Part shown: positions 51,844 to 60,966 of the stretch, piece by piece | Layout: every line of letters starts with the position of its first letter | Position numbering within the stretch: position 1 is the first letter of the stretch | Assembly (NCBI RefSeq): GCF_030929495.1 | Contig: NZ_JAVFWN010000005.1 | Span: 186,001-250,000, forward strand | DNA: 64,000 nucleotides | Direction: 5' to 3' | Source: Nocardioides sp. LHD-245 | Lineage (GTDB): Bacteria > Actinomycetota > Actinomycetes > Propionibacteriales > Nocardioidaceae | Notes under the pieces: generated by a model | What the model was told of the DNA's origin: nothing | Seen by the model: the letters and a program-made list of their open reading frames with translations, nothing else | Database searches by the model: none | Program-made: the position numbers and the translations under genes

Positions 51844-52422
51844 GAGCTCCCGGAACGCGACCACGGCCGGGTCGCGCTCGTCCCGCGACCCCTGGGCGAA
51901 CGTGCGCGCCCCCCGGCCCGGAGACGCCGGCGACAGCACGCGGCTCCAGTCCATGACGCAGATCCGCCGCTCGACCCGCCAGGCACCCTCGCGACGCGCG
52001 AGGCGGTCGACGTAGCGTCCGGCGAACACGCCTGTCGACACGGGGTCGCCCGCCGGATCCAGATCCTGGAGATAGCAGAGGAAGTAGGACTCGCAGACCG
52101 CGACGTCCCCCCGGACCTCGATCAGCAGGTTCCCGATCAGATGATGCCGCGGCCCCAGCGGACCGTCGGCCTGCCGGAGCCTCGCGGCGAACTCCTCGAC
52201 CGTGCCGCTGGCGTACCCGTGCTCGTCGTAGGCGCCGGGGTGGTAGCAGCTCTCGACCATGTCGACATCACCCCGATCGACCCCGTGGGCGTAGCGCAGC
52301 ACGGTCCGGGAGATCTCCCGCTCGTCCAGCAACAGCTGGATGCCCGCGCGGAGTCGATCGCCCGCCAGCAGTCCGCCCCCCGCCGTCCCCGCCACCTCAG
52401 CGACCTCCGCCACCTCGTCCAT
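51832..52422 (-). CDS. SnoaL-like (NTF2-fold) protein
   Basis: A 196-residue protein with an NTF2/SnoaL-like domain (about residues 28-165): REISRTVLRYAHGVDRGDVDMVESCYHPGAYDEHG is the recognisable core (key parts RYAHGVDRGD and CYHPGA). Such domains act as small-substrate isomerases, dehydratases or ring-hydroxylating dioxygenase beta-like subunits, so the reaction is open. ATG 52422 has GAGGAGG; a GTG three bases earlier is the alternative. It is divergent from the crotonase operon and shares the 52459-52479 operator region. Confidence 0.82.
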   Translation of the reverse strand: MDEVAEVAEVAGTAGGGLLAGDRLRAGIQLLLDEREISRTVLRYAHGVDRGDVDMVESCYHPGAYDEHGYASGTVEEFAARLRQADGPLGPRHHLIGNLLIEVRGDVAVCESYFLCYLQDLDPAGDPVSTGVFAGRYVDRLARREGAWRVERRICVMDWSRVLSPASPGRGARTFAQGSRDERDPAVVAFRELAGA

Positions 52423-52458
52423 CACTCCTCCTCGCCGGGCTCACGCGCCCTCTCGAAA

Positions 52459-52479
52459 AAAACCTACGTGGTAGTATGT
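52459..52479 (+). promoter_or_regulatory. Module 3 TetR operator with TAGTAT -10 before the crotonase-FadE operon
   Basis: AAAACCTAC-GTG-GTAGTATGT. The right half carries TAGTAT (52472-52477) preceded by TG-N (extended -10). The GTG start at 52484 begins only 6 nt after the hexamer, so the transcript is probably leaderless. No Shine-Dalgarno sequence is present. Confidence 0.65.
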
Positions 52480-52483
52480 CATG

Positions 52484-53266
52484 GTGACAGACCTCGAATA
52501 CTCGGTCGCGGACGGGATCGGCACGATCCTGCTCAACCGGCCTCACCTGAAGAACGCGTTCACCCTCGAGATGGTCGACGAGTGGAGCGATGCGCTCCGG
52601 TCGGCGCGCACCGATCCCGCGGTGCGCGCCGTCGTCGTGACCGGCGCGGGCGACGCGTTCTGCTCCGGCATCGACCTGAGCACGTTCGATCGCGAGGCGA
52701 CCGGACCACTGGCGCTCAAGACCCTCCTGCACGAGCGGATCCATCGGGTGGCGATGGCGGTCGAGGATCTCGACAAGCCCCTGATCGCGGCCGTGAACGG
52801 CCTCGCCGTCGGCGCCGGGATGGACATGGCCCTGATGTGCGACATCCGGCTGGTCGCCGCGTCGGCCCGCTTCTCCCAGGCCTACATCCGGCTCGGTCTC
52901 GTCCCCGGGGACGGCGGCTGCTACTACCTCCCCCGCCTGATCGGCATGGCCCGCGCGCTGGAGCTGATGTGGACCGGCGACTTCGTCGGGGCCGAGGAGG
53001 CCCACCGCCTGGGCATCGCGGACCACGTGTACGCCGACAGCGAGTTCCCTGGTGCCTGGCGCTCCTTCCTGGAGCGACTCGCGGCCCAGCCGCCGCTCAA
53101 CGTGCGGCTCATCAAGCGCGCGGCCTACCAGTCGGCCCGGACCGACGCCCGGACCGCGCTCGACCTGATCTCCTCGCACATGGCCCTCGTGCACAGCACC
53201 GAGGACTCGACCGAGGCCATGACCGCCTTCCGCGAGGGTCGTGCGGCCCACTTCACGGGGAGCTGA
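52484..53266 (+). CDS. Crotonase-superfamily enzyme (EchA-like)
   Basis: A 260-residue crotonase starting MTDLEYSVADG at GTG 52484 (ATG 52481 is an alternative). FCSGIDLSTF and NGLAVGAGMDMALMCDI form the oxyanion hole. The first hydratase glutamate is Asp (GAGMDMA) and the second site reads YIRLGLVPGDGG, without the PE pair, so a hydratase role is doubtful and isomerase or hydrolase activity is possible. First gene of the five-gene operon to 57093. Confidence 0.88.
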   Translation: MTDLEYSVADGIGTILLNRPHLKNAFTLEMVDEWSDALRSARTDPAVRAVVVTGAGDAFCSGIDLSTFDREATGPLALKTLLHERIHRVAMAVEDLDKPLIAAVNGLAVGAGMDMALMCDIRLVAASARFSQAYIRLGLVPGDGGCYYLPRLIGMARALELMWTGDFVGAEEAHRLGIADHVYADSEFPGAWRSFLERLAAQPPLNVRLIKRAAYQSARTDARTALDLISSHMALVHSTEDSTEAMTAFREGRAAHFTGS

Positions 53267-53274
53267 GGCAGCTG

Positions 53275-54093
53275 ATGAGCAACCCGACGACCGCCGCCCA
53301 CGATCCCCTCGCGCCTGCGGTCAGCGTCTCCCGCGAGGGCGCCACGGCCACCGTCCTCCTCAACCGGCCGGAGCGCAGGAACGCCATCGACAGCGACGGC
53401 TGGGACCGGCTACGCGCGATCTTCGACGACCTCGCCCGGGACGACTCCGTGCGTGCCGTCGTCCTGACCGGCGCCGGCGGGAACTTCTGCGCCGGCGCCG
53501 ACCTCGGCGGCAGTCGACGCGAGGAGCATCCTCTCGCCCGGATGCGGCGCGTCGGCGACGTCGCGCTGGCCCTCGTCGAGATGCCCAAACCGGTGATCGC
53601 CCAGGTGGCCGGGAGCGCCATCGGCGCCGGGTGGAACCTGGCGCTGGCCTGCGACCTGGTCGTAGCCGACACCAGCGCCCGCTTCTCGCAGATCTTCGCG
53701 CGGCGTGGCCTCTCGGTCGACTTCGGCGGGACCTGGCTCCTTCCCCGGCTGGTCGGACTCCAGCAGGCCAAGCGGCTGACCATGCTCGCCGAGACCATCG
53801 GCGCGGAGGAGGCCCGGCAGCTCGGTCTGGTGACCTGGGTGTGCCCCGAGGGAGACCTCCCGGCCTTCGTCGCCGACCTGGCCGGCCGGCTGGCCGCCCA
53901 GCCACCCCTCGCCCTGGCACAGACGAAGAGCCTGCTCCACCAGGGCACCCGGCAGAGCCTGGCCGACGCACTCGAGGGCGAGGCCCGGGCGCAGGCGGTC
54001 AACCTCGCGACCGAGGACGCCCCCGCCGCCTTCCGCGCCTTCCTGGACAAGTCCGCCCCACCCGCGTTCACCGGCCGCTGGGCGGTGCGATGA
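53275..54093 (+). CDS. PaaG-like enoyl-CoA isomerase
   Basis: A 272-residue crotonase. FCAGADLGGS and GSAIGAGWNLALACDL form the oxyanion hole. RRGLSVDFGGTWLLPRLVGLQQAK closely follows PaaG-type isomerases, which use the Asp of (P/V)DxGG. The two hydratase glutamates are absent. It may isomerise a double bond in an enoyl- or dienoyl-CoA. ATG 53275 lies 8 bp after the preceding stop; its own stop overlaps the next start by 4 bp. Confidence 0.87.
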   Translation: MSNPTTAAHDPLAPAVSVSREGATATVLLNRPERRNAIDSDGWDRLRAIFDDLARDDSVRAVVLTGAGGNFCAGADLGGSRREEHPLARMRRVGDVALALVEMPKPVIAQVAGSAIGAGWNLALACDLVVADTSARFSQIFARRGLSVDFGGTWLLPRLVGLQQAKRLTMLAETIGAEEARQLGLVTWVCPEGDLPAFVADLAGRLAAQPPLALAQTKSLLHQGTRQSLADALEGEARAQAVNLATEDAPAAFRAFLDKSAPPAFTGRWAVR

Positions 54094-55271
54094 CGACCGC
54101 GACCTCCGGCCGGGAGCGGCTGGACCTGTGGCAGCTGCGACCCGCTGTGCTGCCCCCCGAGCTCGATCAGGTACGCGCGAAGGTGCGTGCCTTCGTCGCG
54201 CAGGAGGTCTCCTCCGGGCGGATCACGACCCGCTGCGACCAGTGGCTCGGCGGCTGGGACGAGGCGTTCAGTCGTCGCCTGGGCCAGCACGGGTGGCTGG
54301 GCATGACCTTCCCGGCGGCGTACGGCGGCGCGGCGGCCGGTGCGCTCGCCCGGTTCGTCGTCACCGAGGAGCTGCTGGCGGCCGGCGCCCCCGTCGCCGC
54401 GCACTGGATCGCCGACCGACAGTCGGGCCCGGGTCTCCTGCGATTCGGCACGGAGGAGCAGAAGCGGGCCTACCTGCCCCGCATCGCTCGCGGTGAGTGC
54501 TTCTTCGCGGCGGGGATGAGTGAGCCGGACACCGGATCCGACCTCGCCTCCGTCCGGACCCGCGGCACGCGGGTCGCGGGCGGCTGGCGGATCAGCGGGA
54601 CCAAGGTCTGGGCGAGCGGCGCCCATCGCGCCCACGCGATGATCGCGCTGGTGCGCACCGAGGCACGCACTGCGGATCGACACGCCGGCCTGACCCAGGT
54701 GCTCATCGACCTGCCCGACCCCGACGTGCACATCCGGCCGATCCTGCTGCTCTCCGGCGAGCACCACTTCAACGAGGTCGTGTTCGACGACGTCTTCCTC
54801 CCCGACGATCGGGTGCTCGGCGCTCCCGGTGCGGGCTGGCAGCAGGTGACCAGCGAGCTGGCGATGGAGCGCAGCGGTCCCGAGCGCGTCCTGTCCACCT
54901 TCCCCCTGCTGAGCGCCCTGGTCGACCGGCTGGCGAGCGCCGGGAGCGAAGCGAGCGCCCCGCGTCTGGGCGCCCTCGTCGCCCGTCTCTGGACACTGCG
55001 CCAGATGTCCCTGGCCGTCGCAGGTCGGCTCGAGGCCGGCGCGGCTCCCGCCGTCGAGGCGGCGCTGGTGAAGGACCTCGGGACCCGGTACGAGGGCGTC
55101 GTCATCGAGGCGGCCCGCGAGCTCGGCGGGGCCGTCCCCGACCTGGGATCGGCCGATCCCGTCGCGTTGCTCCTCGCCGAGTCGATCCTGCACAGTCCGG
55201 GCTTCACCCTGCGGGGTGGGACCAACGAGATCCTGCGTGGCGTGGTCGCCAAGGAGCTGGGGGTTCGATGA
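54090..55271 (+). CDS. Acyl-CoA dehydrogenase, FadE-like subunit 1
   Basis: A 393-residue acyl-CoA dehydrogenase with TFPAAYGGAAAGALARFVVTEEL, GMSEPDTGSDLASVRTRG and TKVWASGAHRAHAM. The active-site loop reads LRGGTNEILRG, with Gly where medium-chain enzymes have the catalytic Glu (EGT). Steroid side-chain and ring FadE heterotetramers show this pattern. ATG 54090 overlaps the crotonase stop; its stop overlaps the partner gene (ATGA), supporting a complex with 55268-56335. Confidence 0.9.
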   Translation: MTTATSGRERLDLWQLRPAVLPPELDQVRAKVRAFVAQEVSSGRITTRCDQWLGGWDEAFSRRLGQHGWLGMTFPAAYGGAAAGALARFVVTEELLAAGAPVAAHWIADRQSGPGLLRFGTEEQKRAYLPRIARGECFFAAGMSEPDTGSDLASVRTRGTRVAGGWRISGTKVWASGAHRAHAMIALVRTEARTADRHAGLTQVLIDLPDPDVHIRPILLLSGEHHFNEVVFDDVFLPDDRVLGAPGAGWQQVTSELAMERSGPERVLSTFPLLSALVDRLASAGSEASAPRLGALVARLWTLRQMSLAVAGRLEAGAAPAVEAALVKDLGTRYEGVVIEAARELGGAVPDLGSADPVALLLAESILHSPGFTLRGGTNEILRGVVAKELGVR

Positions 55272-56335
55272 ACGACGTACACGACACACTGACCGCGGTG
55301 GTCCGGGAGGTCTGCGCCAAGCTGTCCGGCGCGGAGATCCGGGCCCGCGCCGACGACGGCGGCTGGAACGCCCCCCTGTGGGCGGCGCTGGAGGAGCTCG
55401 GCATGACGACCATCGCCGTGCCGGAGGAGGCCGGAGGATCGGGAGGCACGATCAGCGACGCCGTCGCCGTCCTCCAGGTGCTCGGTGAGCACGCGGCCGC
55501 GATCCCCTTCGCCGAGTCCTGCCTCCTCGGCGGATGGCTGCTCGCCCGGTGCGGAGAGCCGGTCCCGCGAGGTCCGCTCACCGCGACCGTCGCCGGCGAC
55601 GGACTCCACGTCGTCCGACACGGGGACAAGGTCGGGGTCCGCGGATCGATCCGCCGGGTCCCCTGGGCGCGTCAGGCTGAGCATCTCCTCGTCGTGCACG
55701 GCGCCGGCGTCGTGCTGCTGAAGGCCGGCGAGTTCGAGGTGCTGCCCCGGACGAACCTCGCCGGCGAGCCCCGGGACGACGTCCTCGTGGACCGGTCGCT
55801 GCGCGCCGACCGCGATCTCGGGCGCGGGCTCACCGAGGCCTCCTCGGTCCTCGACGAGTTCCAGCAGCGCGCCGCGCTCTCCCGGGCGGCACTGTTGGCC
55901 GGAGCCGCCCGGCGCGCCCTGGCGCTGGCCGTCGACTACGCGGGAGAACGCGAGCAGTTCGGCCGACCGATCGCCAGGTTCCAGGCCGTGCAGCAGCACC
56001 TCGCCGCCATGGCCGGCGAGGTATTGGCGATGAGGATCGCCGTGGATGCCGCCGCCGTCGCCGTCGGGGAAGGGCCTGACGTCCTCGCCGTCGCGGCCGC
56101 CAAGACGACGACCAGCGGCTCGGCCGGCGTCGTGGCCTCGCTGGCCCACCAGGTCCACGGCGCCCTCGGCTACACCGCCGAGCATCCGCTGCACCGGACG
56201 ACGACGCGGCTGTGGGCGTGGCGTGACGAAGGCGGGAGCGAGCACGCCTGGGCCGCGGCCCTGGGCCGGCGGGCGCTCGGGGCCGGTCCCGGAGGCCTGT
56301 GGGCCCTGGTCACGGCGACGGAGGCGGGCCGATGA
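55268..56335 (+). CDS. Acyl-CoA dehydrogenase, FadE-like subunit 2
   Basis: A 355-residue, shorter acyl-CoA dehydrogenase-like protein. AVPEEAGGSGGTISDAVAVLQVLGEH and YAGEREQFGRPIARFQAVQQHLAAMAGE are clear, but the middle beta domain is reduced and the EGT loop is missing; the end has TRLWAWRDEGGSEHAWAAALG as in FadE28-like partners. It probably forms an alpha2beta2 enzyme with the preceding protein, sharing FAD and catalytic residues. ATG 55268 and its stop both overlap neighbours by 4 bp. Confidence 0.88.
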   Translation: MNDVHDTLTAVVREVCAKLSGAEIRARADDGGWNAPLWAALEELGMTTIAVPEEAGGSGGTISDAVAVLQVLGEHAAAIPFAESCLLGGWLLARCGEPVPRGPLTATVAGDGLHVVRHGDKVGVRGSIRRVPWARQAEHLLVVHGAGVVLLKAGEFEVLPRTNLAGEPRDDVLVDRSLRADRDLGRGLTEASSVLDEFQQRAALSRAALLAGAARRALALAVDYAGEREQFGRPIARFQAVQQHLAAMAGEVLAMRIAVDAAAVAVGEGPDVLAVAAAKTTTSGSAGVVASLAHQVHGALGYTAEHPLHRTTTRLWAWRDEGGSEHAWAAALGRRALGAGPGGLWALVTATEAGR

Positions 56336-57093
56336 GTGCCGTGCGCTTCGAGGACGCGGACGGCATCGCCGTCATCACGATCGACCGTCCCGCGCGGCGC
56401 AACGCGGTCGACCTGGACGTCGCCCACGGCATCGCCCGGGCGATCGATGCGTTCGAGGCGCGTACCGACCTCGCCGTCGCGATCCTCACCGGCGCCGGTG
56501 GCACCTTCTGCGCCGGCCTCGACCTAGCGGCCTTCACGCGCGGGGAGATCCCGGTCCTGCCGGGACGCGGCTTCGGTGGCCTCACCGAGAGCCCTCCCGG
56601 CAAGCCGTTGATCGCGGCCGTCGAGGGGTGGGCTCTCGCCGGCGGCTTCGAGCTCGCCCTGGCGGCGGACCTCATCGTCGCCGCGCGGGATGCCCGGTTC
56701 GGCCTGCCCGAGACCAAGCGCGGCCTGGTCGCCGGGGCCGGTGGCCTGCTCCGGTTGCCCAAGACCCTTCCCTACCGGCTGGCGATGCAGCTCGCCCTGA
56801 CGGGCGAGCCGATCGGGGCCGAGGCGGCCCATGACCACGGGCTGGTGAACATCCTCACCGAGCCGGGAGGCGCCCTGACCGCGGCGCGCGAGCTCGCCGC
56901 CTCCATCGCGGCCAACGGGCCGCTCGCGGTCCGGGCGAGCAAGGAGATCGTGGCGATGTCGGTCGACTATCCGAGCACCGGCGGCTTCGACGCCCAGCGT
57001 CCGCTCGTCGAGCGGATCCTCGCGTCCCGCGACGCCCTCGAGGGCGCCCTCGCGTTCACCGAGCGGAGAGCGCCCGTCTGGGCGGGTGAGTAG
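56332..57093 (+). CDS. Enoyl-CoA hydratase (catalytic glutamates present)
   Basis: A 253-residue crotonase with FCAGLDLAAF, EGWALAGGFELALAADL (first Glu) and FGLPETKRGLVAGAGG (second Glu), so true hydration is likely, giving the beta-oxidation step after the FadE pair. ATG 56332 overlaps the preceding stop. Last gene of the operon; a strong hairpin follows. Confidence 0.9.
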   Translation: MSAVRFEDADGIAVITIDRPARRNAVDLDVAHGIARAIDAFEARTDLAVAILTGAGGTFCAGLDLAAFTRGEIPVLPGRGFGGLTESPPGKPLIAAVEGWALAGGFELALAADLIVAARDARFGLPETKRGLVAGAGGLLRLPKTLPYRLAMQLALTGEPIGAEAAHDHGLVNILTEPGGALTAARELAASIAANGPLAVRASKEIVAMSVDYPSTGGFDAQRPLVERILASRDALEGALAFTERRAPVWAGE

Positions 57094-57103
57094 AGGTGGC
57101 CCG

Positions 57104-57136
57104 GCGCCGGTCCGCGGCTCGACCGCGGACCGGCGC
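57104..57136. terminator. Bidirectional terminator hairpin
   Basis: A perfect 14-bp stem, GCGCCGGTCCGCGG (57104-57117) and CCGCGGACCGGCGC (57123-57136), with loop CTCGA lies between the convergent crotonase and permease genes. It lacks a T-run, as is common in high-GC actinomycetes. Confidence 0.75.
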
Positions 57137-57143
57137 GGGCGGC

Positions 57144-58196
57144 TCAGCTCGCCCGGCGCCGCCGACGGCGCGTGCGACGGCCACTCAGCACGGCCGCACC
57201 GACCGCGACCAGGAGCGCGAGCCCGTTGAACAGGTCGGTGACCCAGAGCTGGTTGCCCATCAGCTGGAGCCCCTTGACCCCGGTCGCCAGCAGGACGACG
57301 GCGATCACCGTGCCCCAGACGTTGAATCGTCCCGGCTTCACCTGGGTGGTCGCCAGGAAGCAGGCCGCGAAGCTCGGCAACAGGTAGGCCGGCCCCAGGG
57401 TCGGCGCCACACTGCCGATCTTGGCCGTGACCAGCACGCCGGCCACGGAGGCGAAGAGCGCCGTGACCACGAAGGAGCCGGCGACATACCGGACCGTGCG
57501 GACGCCGGCCAGGCGAGCGGCGTCCGGACTCGCCCCGACTGCATAGGCCCGGCGACCCGCGGGACTGTGCTCGAGCGCGTACCACACCAGGAAGCACAGT
57601 CCGATCGCGTAGACGGCCACCACCGGCAGCCCGAACAGCTCCGCGTTCGCGATGCCCTGGAAGCCCTCCGGCACGGGTCCCACGAACTGGTAGTTGGAGA
57701 CGAGGGAGGTGACGGCGAGCAGGACCGAGCTCATGCCCAGGGTCGCGATCAGGCTGTCGATCCCGACACCGGCGACCAGGATCGCGTTGACGACGCCGAC
57801 CGCCACGCCCACCAGCAGGGTGATGGTCACGGCGAGCACGGGGCTCAGGTCCTGCTTGACCATGAGGGCACCACAGAGCACGGCGCTCATGCCGAGGTTC
57901 TGGGCGGCCGACAGATCGAACTGACCGACCGCCAGGGTCACCAGCAGGCCGAGGGCCAGGATCAGCGTCACCGACTGGTCGCCGGCGATGCTCGTGATCG
58001 TCGAGCTCGTCGGGAAGGTCTCCGGGAGCCGGATCGAGAAGAAGGCCACGAAGACGGCCAGGAGCAGGAGGCCGCTGTAGCGGGCCGGGCGCAGCGCACC
58101 CAGGATCCGGCTCGGGGACCTCCTCGCGTCGCGGTCGTCGGCGTCGAGCGCGGGCACGTCGTCCGCACGGCTCTCGGTCTGCGCATCAATCGTCAT
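57144..58196 (-). CDS. ABC importer permease, RbsC-like
   Basis: A 350-residue inner-membrane permease with about ten spans; GQFDLSAAQNLGMSAVLCGALM is the family (GxxDLSxG-like) signature and VKPGRFNVWGTVIAVVLL the late motif. A 35-residue polar N-terminal tail and an Arg-rich C-terminus flank the membrane core. ATG 58196 lies inside the 3' end of the ATPase gene (11-bp overlap). It is the last gene of the operon 60872-57144. Confidence 0.9.
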   Translation of the reverse strand: MTIDAQTESRADDVPALDADDRDARRSPSRILGALRPARYSGLLLLAVFVAFFSIRLPETFPTSSTITSIAGDQSVTLILALGLLVTLAVGQFDLSAAQNLGMSAVLCGALMVKQDLSPVLAVTITLLVGVAVGVVNAILVAGVGIDSLIATLGMSSVLLAVTSLVSNYQFVGPVPEGFQGIANAELFGLPVVAVYAIGLCFLVWYALEHSPAGRRAYAVGASPDAARLAGVRTVRYVAGSFVVTALFASVAGVLVTAKIGSVAPTLGPAYLLPSFAACFLATTQVKPGRFNVWGTVIAVVLLATGVKGLQLMGNQLWVTDLFNGLALLVAVGAAVLSGRRTRRRRRRAS

Positions 58197-59736
58197 CTGA
58201 GGTGGGCCCTTCCAAGCTTTCGGCGACCGAGTCGCGGATGGTCTCGCTCACGATGCGGGCGACGGAGAGCTCGTCCTTGTCGAGCACGGAGGTCACCGCA
58301 CCGTTGCGCATGATGAGGACGCGGTCGCACACGGCGCACAGCTCCTCCGCGTCCGAGGAGGAGAGGACGACGGCACGTCCCTGGCTCGCGATCTCGGCGA
58401 GAGCGCGGTAGATCGACGCCTTGGCGCCCGCGTCGACCCCACCGGTCGGCTCGTCGAGGAGCAGGACCTGTGCGTCGACCCGGAGCCAGCGCGCCAGCAC
58501 GACCTTCTGCTGGTTGCCGCCGGACAGCAGCGACAGCAGGCGGTCGGGATCGTCGGGTACGACGTCCAGCCGCTTCAACCACGGCTCGACCTCGCGACGC
58601 TCCCGGCGCTGTCCGAGCCAGCGCGCCGGGCCGGCGGACGGCAGCCGGGGCAGGGTGAGGTTCTCACCGATCGTCCAGGACTGGATGGTCGAGAGCCGCT
58701 TCCTGTCGGCCGGCGCGTAGGCGACGCCCGAGGCGATCGCCCGGTCGGGGCGTCCCGGGTCCAGTCGACGGCCGGCGACCTCCACCTCGCCCGACGTCCG
58801 CGGCCTCGCCCCGTAGACGATGCCCAGGACCTGGTCGTATCCGGACCCGATGAGGCCCGTGATGCCGACGATCTCGCCGGCGCGCACATCGATGGAGAAG
58901 TCGTCCACCTGCTCGCCGACGACCTCGTCGGCGCGCAGGAGCACGTCGACGCTCGCCGTCGGCACCGAGGGCGCGAACGCTGTCGGCCTGCGGCCGATGA
59001 TGAGCTCGACGAGGCCGTCACTGGTGACGTCGGCGACCGGCCGGGTCGCGATCCGGCGCCCGTCGCGCAGCACTGTCACCCGATCACCGATGTCGAAGAC
59101 CTCGCGCAGCCGGTGGGTCACGTAGAGGACAGCGGTGCCCTGGTCGCGCAGGCGCCGCACCAGGCCGAACAGCTGCTCGACCTGGTGCTGAGGGAGCGAC
59201 GCCGTGGGCTCATCGAGGACGAGGACCGCCGGCGCCGTGTCGGCGCCGGCGACGGCGCGGACGATGGCGACCATCGTCTGCTCGCCCGGGGTGGCGGCGG
59301 ACAGGGGGGCGGCCGGATCGAGGTCGAGGTCGAAGCGGTCGAGGAGCCGGGTCGCGGCGGTGCGCTCGGTCCGCTCCGAGACCCACCACCGGCCGGCGTA
59401 CCTGTTGCCCAGAGCGAGGTTGTCGACGACATCCAGGTCCGGGACGAGACCGAGGTCCTGGTGGATGAAGGCGACGCCGTGATCACGGATCGTCGGGCTG
59501 CCGAGGACGACGGAGCGCCCGTCGAGCACCGCGGCCGATCCCGGGTCGGGCGCGTGGTAGCCCGCCAGGATCTTGATCAGCGTGGACTTCCCGGACCCGT
59601 TCTGTCCGAGCAGGCAGTGCACCTCACCGGATCGCAGCTCCAGGTCGACGTCGTCGAGCGCCTTCTGCGCCGGGAACGTCTTGGACAACGACTCGATGTG
59701 CAGCACGACCCGCCCGGAGGCGTCCGGCGAGCTCAT
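58186..59736 (-). CDS. Ribose-type ABC importer ATPase (RbsA-like, duplicated)
   Basis: A 516-residue double ATPase. The first half has Walker A GQNGSGKST and a degenerate signature (SAATPGEQTM); the second half has degenerate Walker A GLIGSGYDQV and intact LSGGNQQKVVLARW with LLLDEPTGGVDAG. ATG 59736 overlaps the binding-protein stop (ATGA). Unlike the module 1 importer, ATPase and permease are separate genes here. Confidence 0.92.
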   Translation of the reverse strand: MSSPDASGRVVLHIESLSKTFPAQKALDDVDLELRSGEVHCLLGQNGSGKSTLIKILAGYHAPDPGSAAVLDGRSVVLGSPTIRDHGVAFIHQDLGLVPDLDVVDNLALGNRYAGRWWVSERTERTAATRLLDRFDLDLDPAAPLSAATPGEQTMVAIVRAVAGADTAPAVLVLDEPTASLPQHQVEQLFGLVRRLRDQGTAVLYVTHRLREVFDIGDRVTVLRDGRRIATRPVADVTSDGLVELIIGRRPTAFAPSVPTASVDVLLRADEVVGEQVDDFSIDVRAGEIVGITGLIGSGYDQVLGIVYGARPRTSGEVEVAGRRLDPGRPDRAIASGVAYAPADRKRLSTIQSWTIGENLTLPRLPSAGPARWLGQRRERREVEPWLKRLDVVPDDPDRLLSLLSGGNQQKVVLARWLRVDAQVLLLDEPTGGVDAGAKASIYRALAEIASQGRAVVLSSSDAEELCAVCDRVLIMRNGAVTSVLDKDELSVARIVSETIRDSVAESLEGPTSDDD

Positions 59737-60872
59737 CCCACGTGCCAGGCGTCGTAGTAGGCCTGCGCGTACTCCGGCGGCTCGACCTGGTTGTCGGCGT
59801 CGGACACGTTGTCCTCGACGTAGACCTGCTGCCAGCCGATCGGGTCCGCCCGGTCCTCGAGCGGGACGTCGGTCATCAGCCGGATCAGCTGGTCGACGAC
59901 GCGATAGCCCGCGGCGGCGAGCTCCAGCCCGATCGACGCCCACTGCTTGCCGGCCTGGATCGCCTCCAGCGCGGCCGCGTCCGCGGCCCTGCTGATGATC
60001 TTGACCCGGTCCTGGAGGCCGGCCGCCTGGAGGGCGGCGGCGAGACCGGCGTTGTAGTCGACGACCGCGAGGGCGACGTACGCCGTGTCGGGATGGGCCT
60101 GCAGATAGCTGACGATCTGGGAGGGGACCGTCTTGCCGATGTTGGCGTTGGAGACCTCGAGGATGCCGGGCTCGGCACCGGCGCTCTTCATCGTGGCCTC
60201 GAACCCCGCCTTGATCGGGCCCCAGGAGCCCTCGAAGGACGGGTCCCAGACGAAGACGGACTCGACCGGACCGTCCGCGTCGGCGAGGACCGACTGCGCC
60301 ATCAGGGTGCCGGTGAAGTGGGCGTCCCGTTGCCCGAACACCACGCCCCCGATGGGGGTGTCGGCCTCCGCGAGCGGATCGCCGAGGGGCGAGATGGCGA
60401 CGATCCGGGTGCCGGCGGCGTGGATCTTCGCCAGCTGCTTGGCCACCGACGAGTCGGGCAGCGCCGAGATGTAGGCGAGGGCGTCCGGCGGATCGGCGGC
60501 CACCTGGTTCATCGCGGAGGTGTACCCCTCCGGAGTGCTGTTCGTCTGCAGGGTGGAGACCGTCCAGCCGAGCTTCTCCGCGGCCTCCCGCGCACCGTCC
60601 GAGAGCGTGACGCACACCGGGATCGAGCAGGTCACCATGACGAGCCGCTTGCCGGTGGGAGCGGGCGCCGGAAGCTCCGGCACCGCCGCGGCCTCCTGGA
60701 TCTGCGTGTACCGGTCGAAGGCCGCCCCGGCCTCGTCGACCACCTGCTGCTGGGCGGGGGTCAGTTCGGCGCTGCCGCCGCCCCCGTCGCCGTCGTCTCC
60801 GCCGCACGCCGTCGCCAGGCCGAGCACACCGACGAGGACGGCCACCATCGAGGCCCTGAACTTTTTCGACAT
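59733..60872 (-). CDS. Ribose-type ABC substrate-binding lipoprotein
   Basis: A 379-residue lipoprotein: MSKKFR start, hydrophobic core and lipobox GLATAC with Cys23 as anchor, followed by a Gly/Asp linker. AEKLGWTVSTLQTN and SNANIGKTVPSQIVSYLQAHPDTAYVALAV are Peripla_BP_4-type segments. ATG 60872 follows AAGTGAAG. The operator at 60967-60988 places this gene under the module 3 regulator. The ligand is unknown but its genes are co-regulated with the FadE/AtuA operons, so it may import the same compound. Confidence 0.9.
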   Translation of the reverse strand: MSKKFRASMVAVLVGVLGLATACGGDDGDGGGGSAELTPAQQQVVDEAGAAFDRYTQIQEAAAVPELPAPAPTGKRLVMVTCSIPVCVTLSDGAREAAEKLGWTVSTLQTNSTPEGYTSAMNQVAADPPDALAYISALPDSSVAKQLAKIHAAGTRIVAISPLGDPLAEADTPIGGVVFGQRDAHFTGTLMAQSVLADADGPVESVFVWDPSFEGSWGPIKAGFEATMKSAGAEPGILEVSNANIGKTVPSQIVSYLQAHPDTAYVALAVVDYNAGLAAALQAAGLQDRVKIISRAADAAALEAIQAGKQWASIGLELAAAGYRVVDQLIRLMTDVPLEDRADPIGWQQVYVEDNVSDADNQVEPPEYAQAYYDAWHVG

Positions 60873-60966
60873 CGCTTCACTTTCGGGTCGTCGAGCGCCG
60901 AATCGCTCGGGAGGGGTGGGCACTGCGGCCGCTCCCTCCGTCCGAGGGTGATGCGCACCACAGAGA

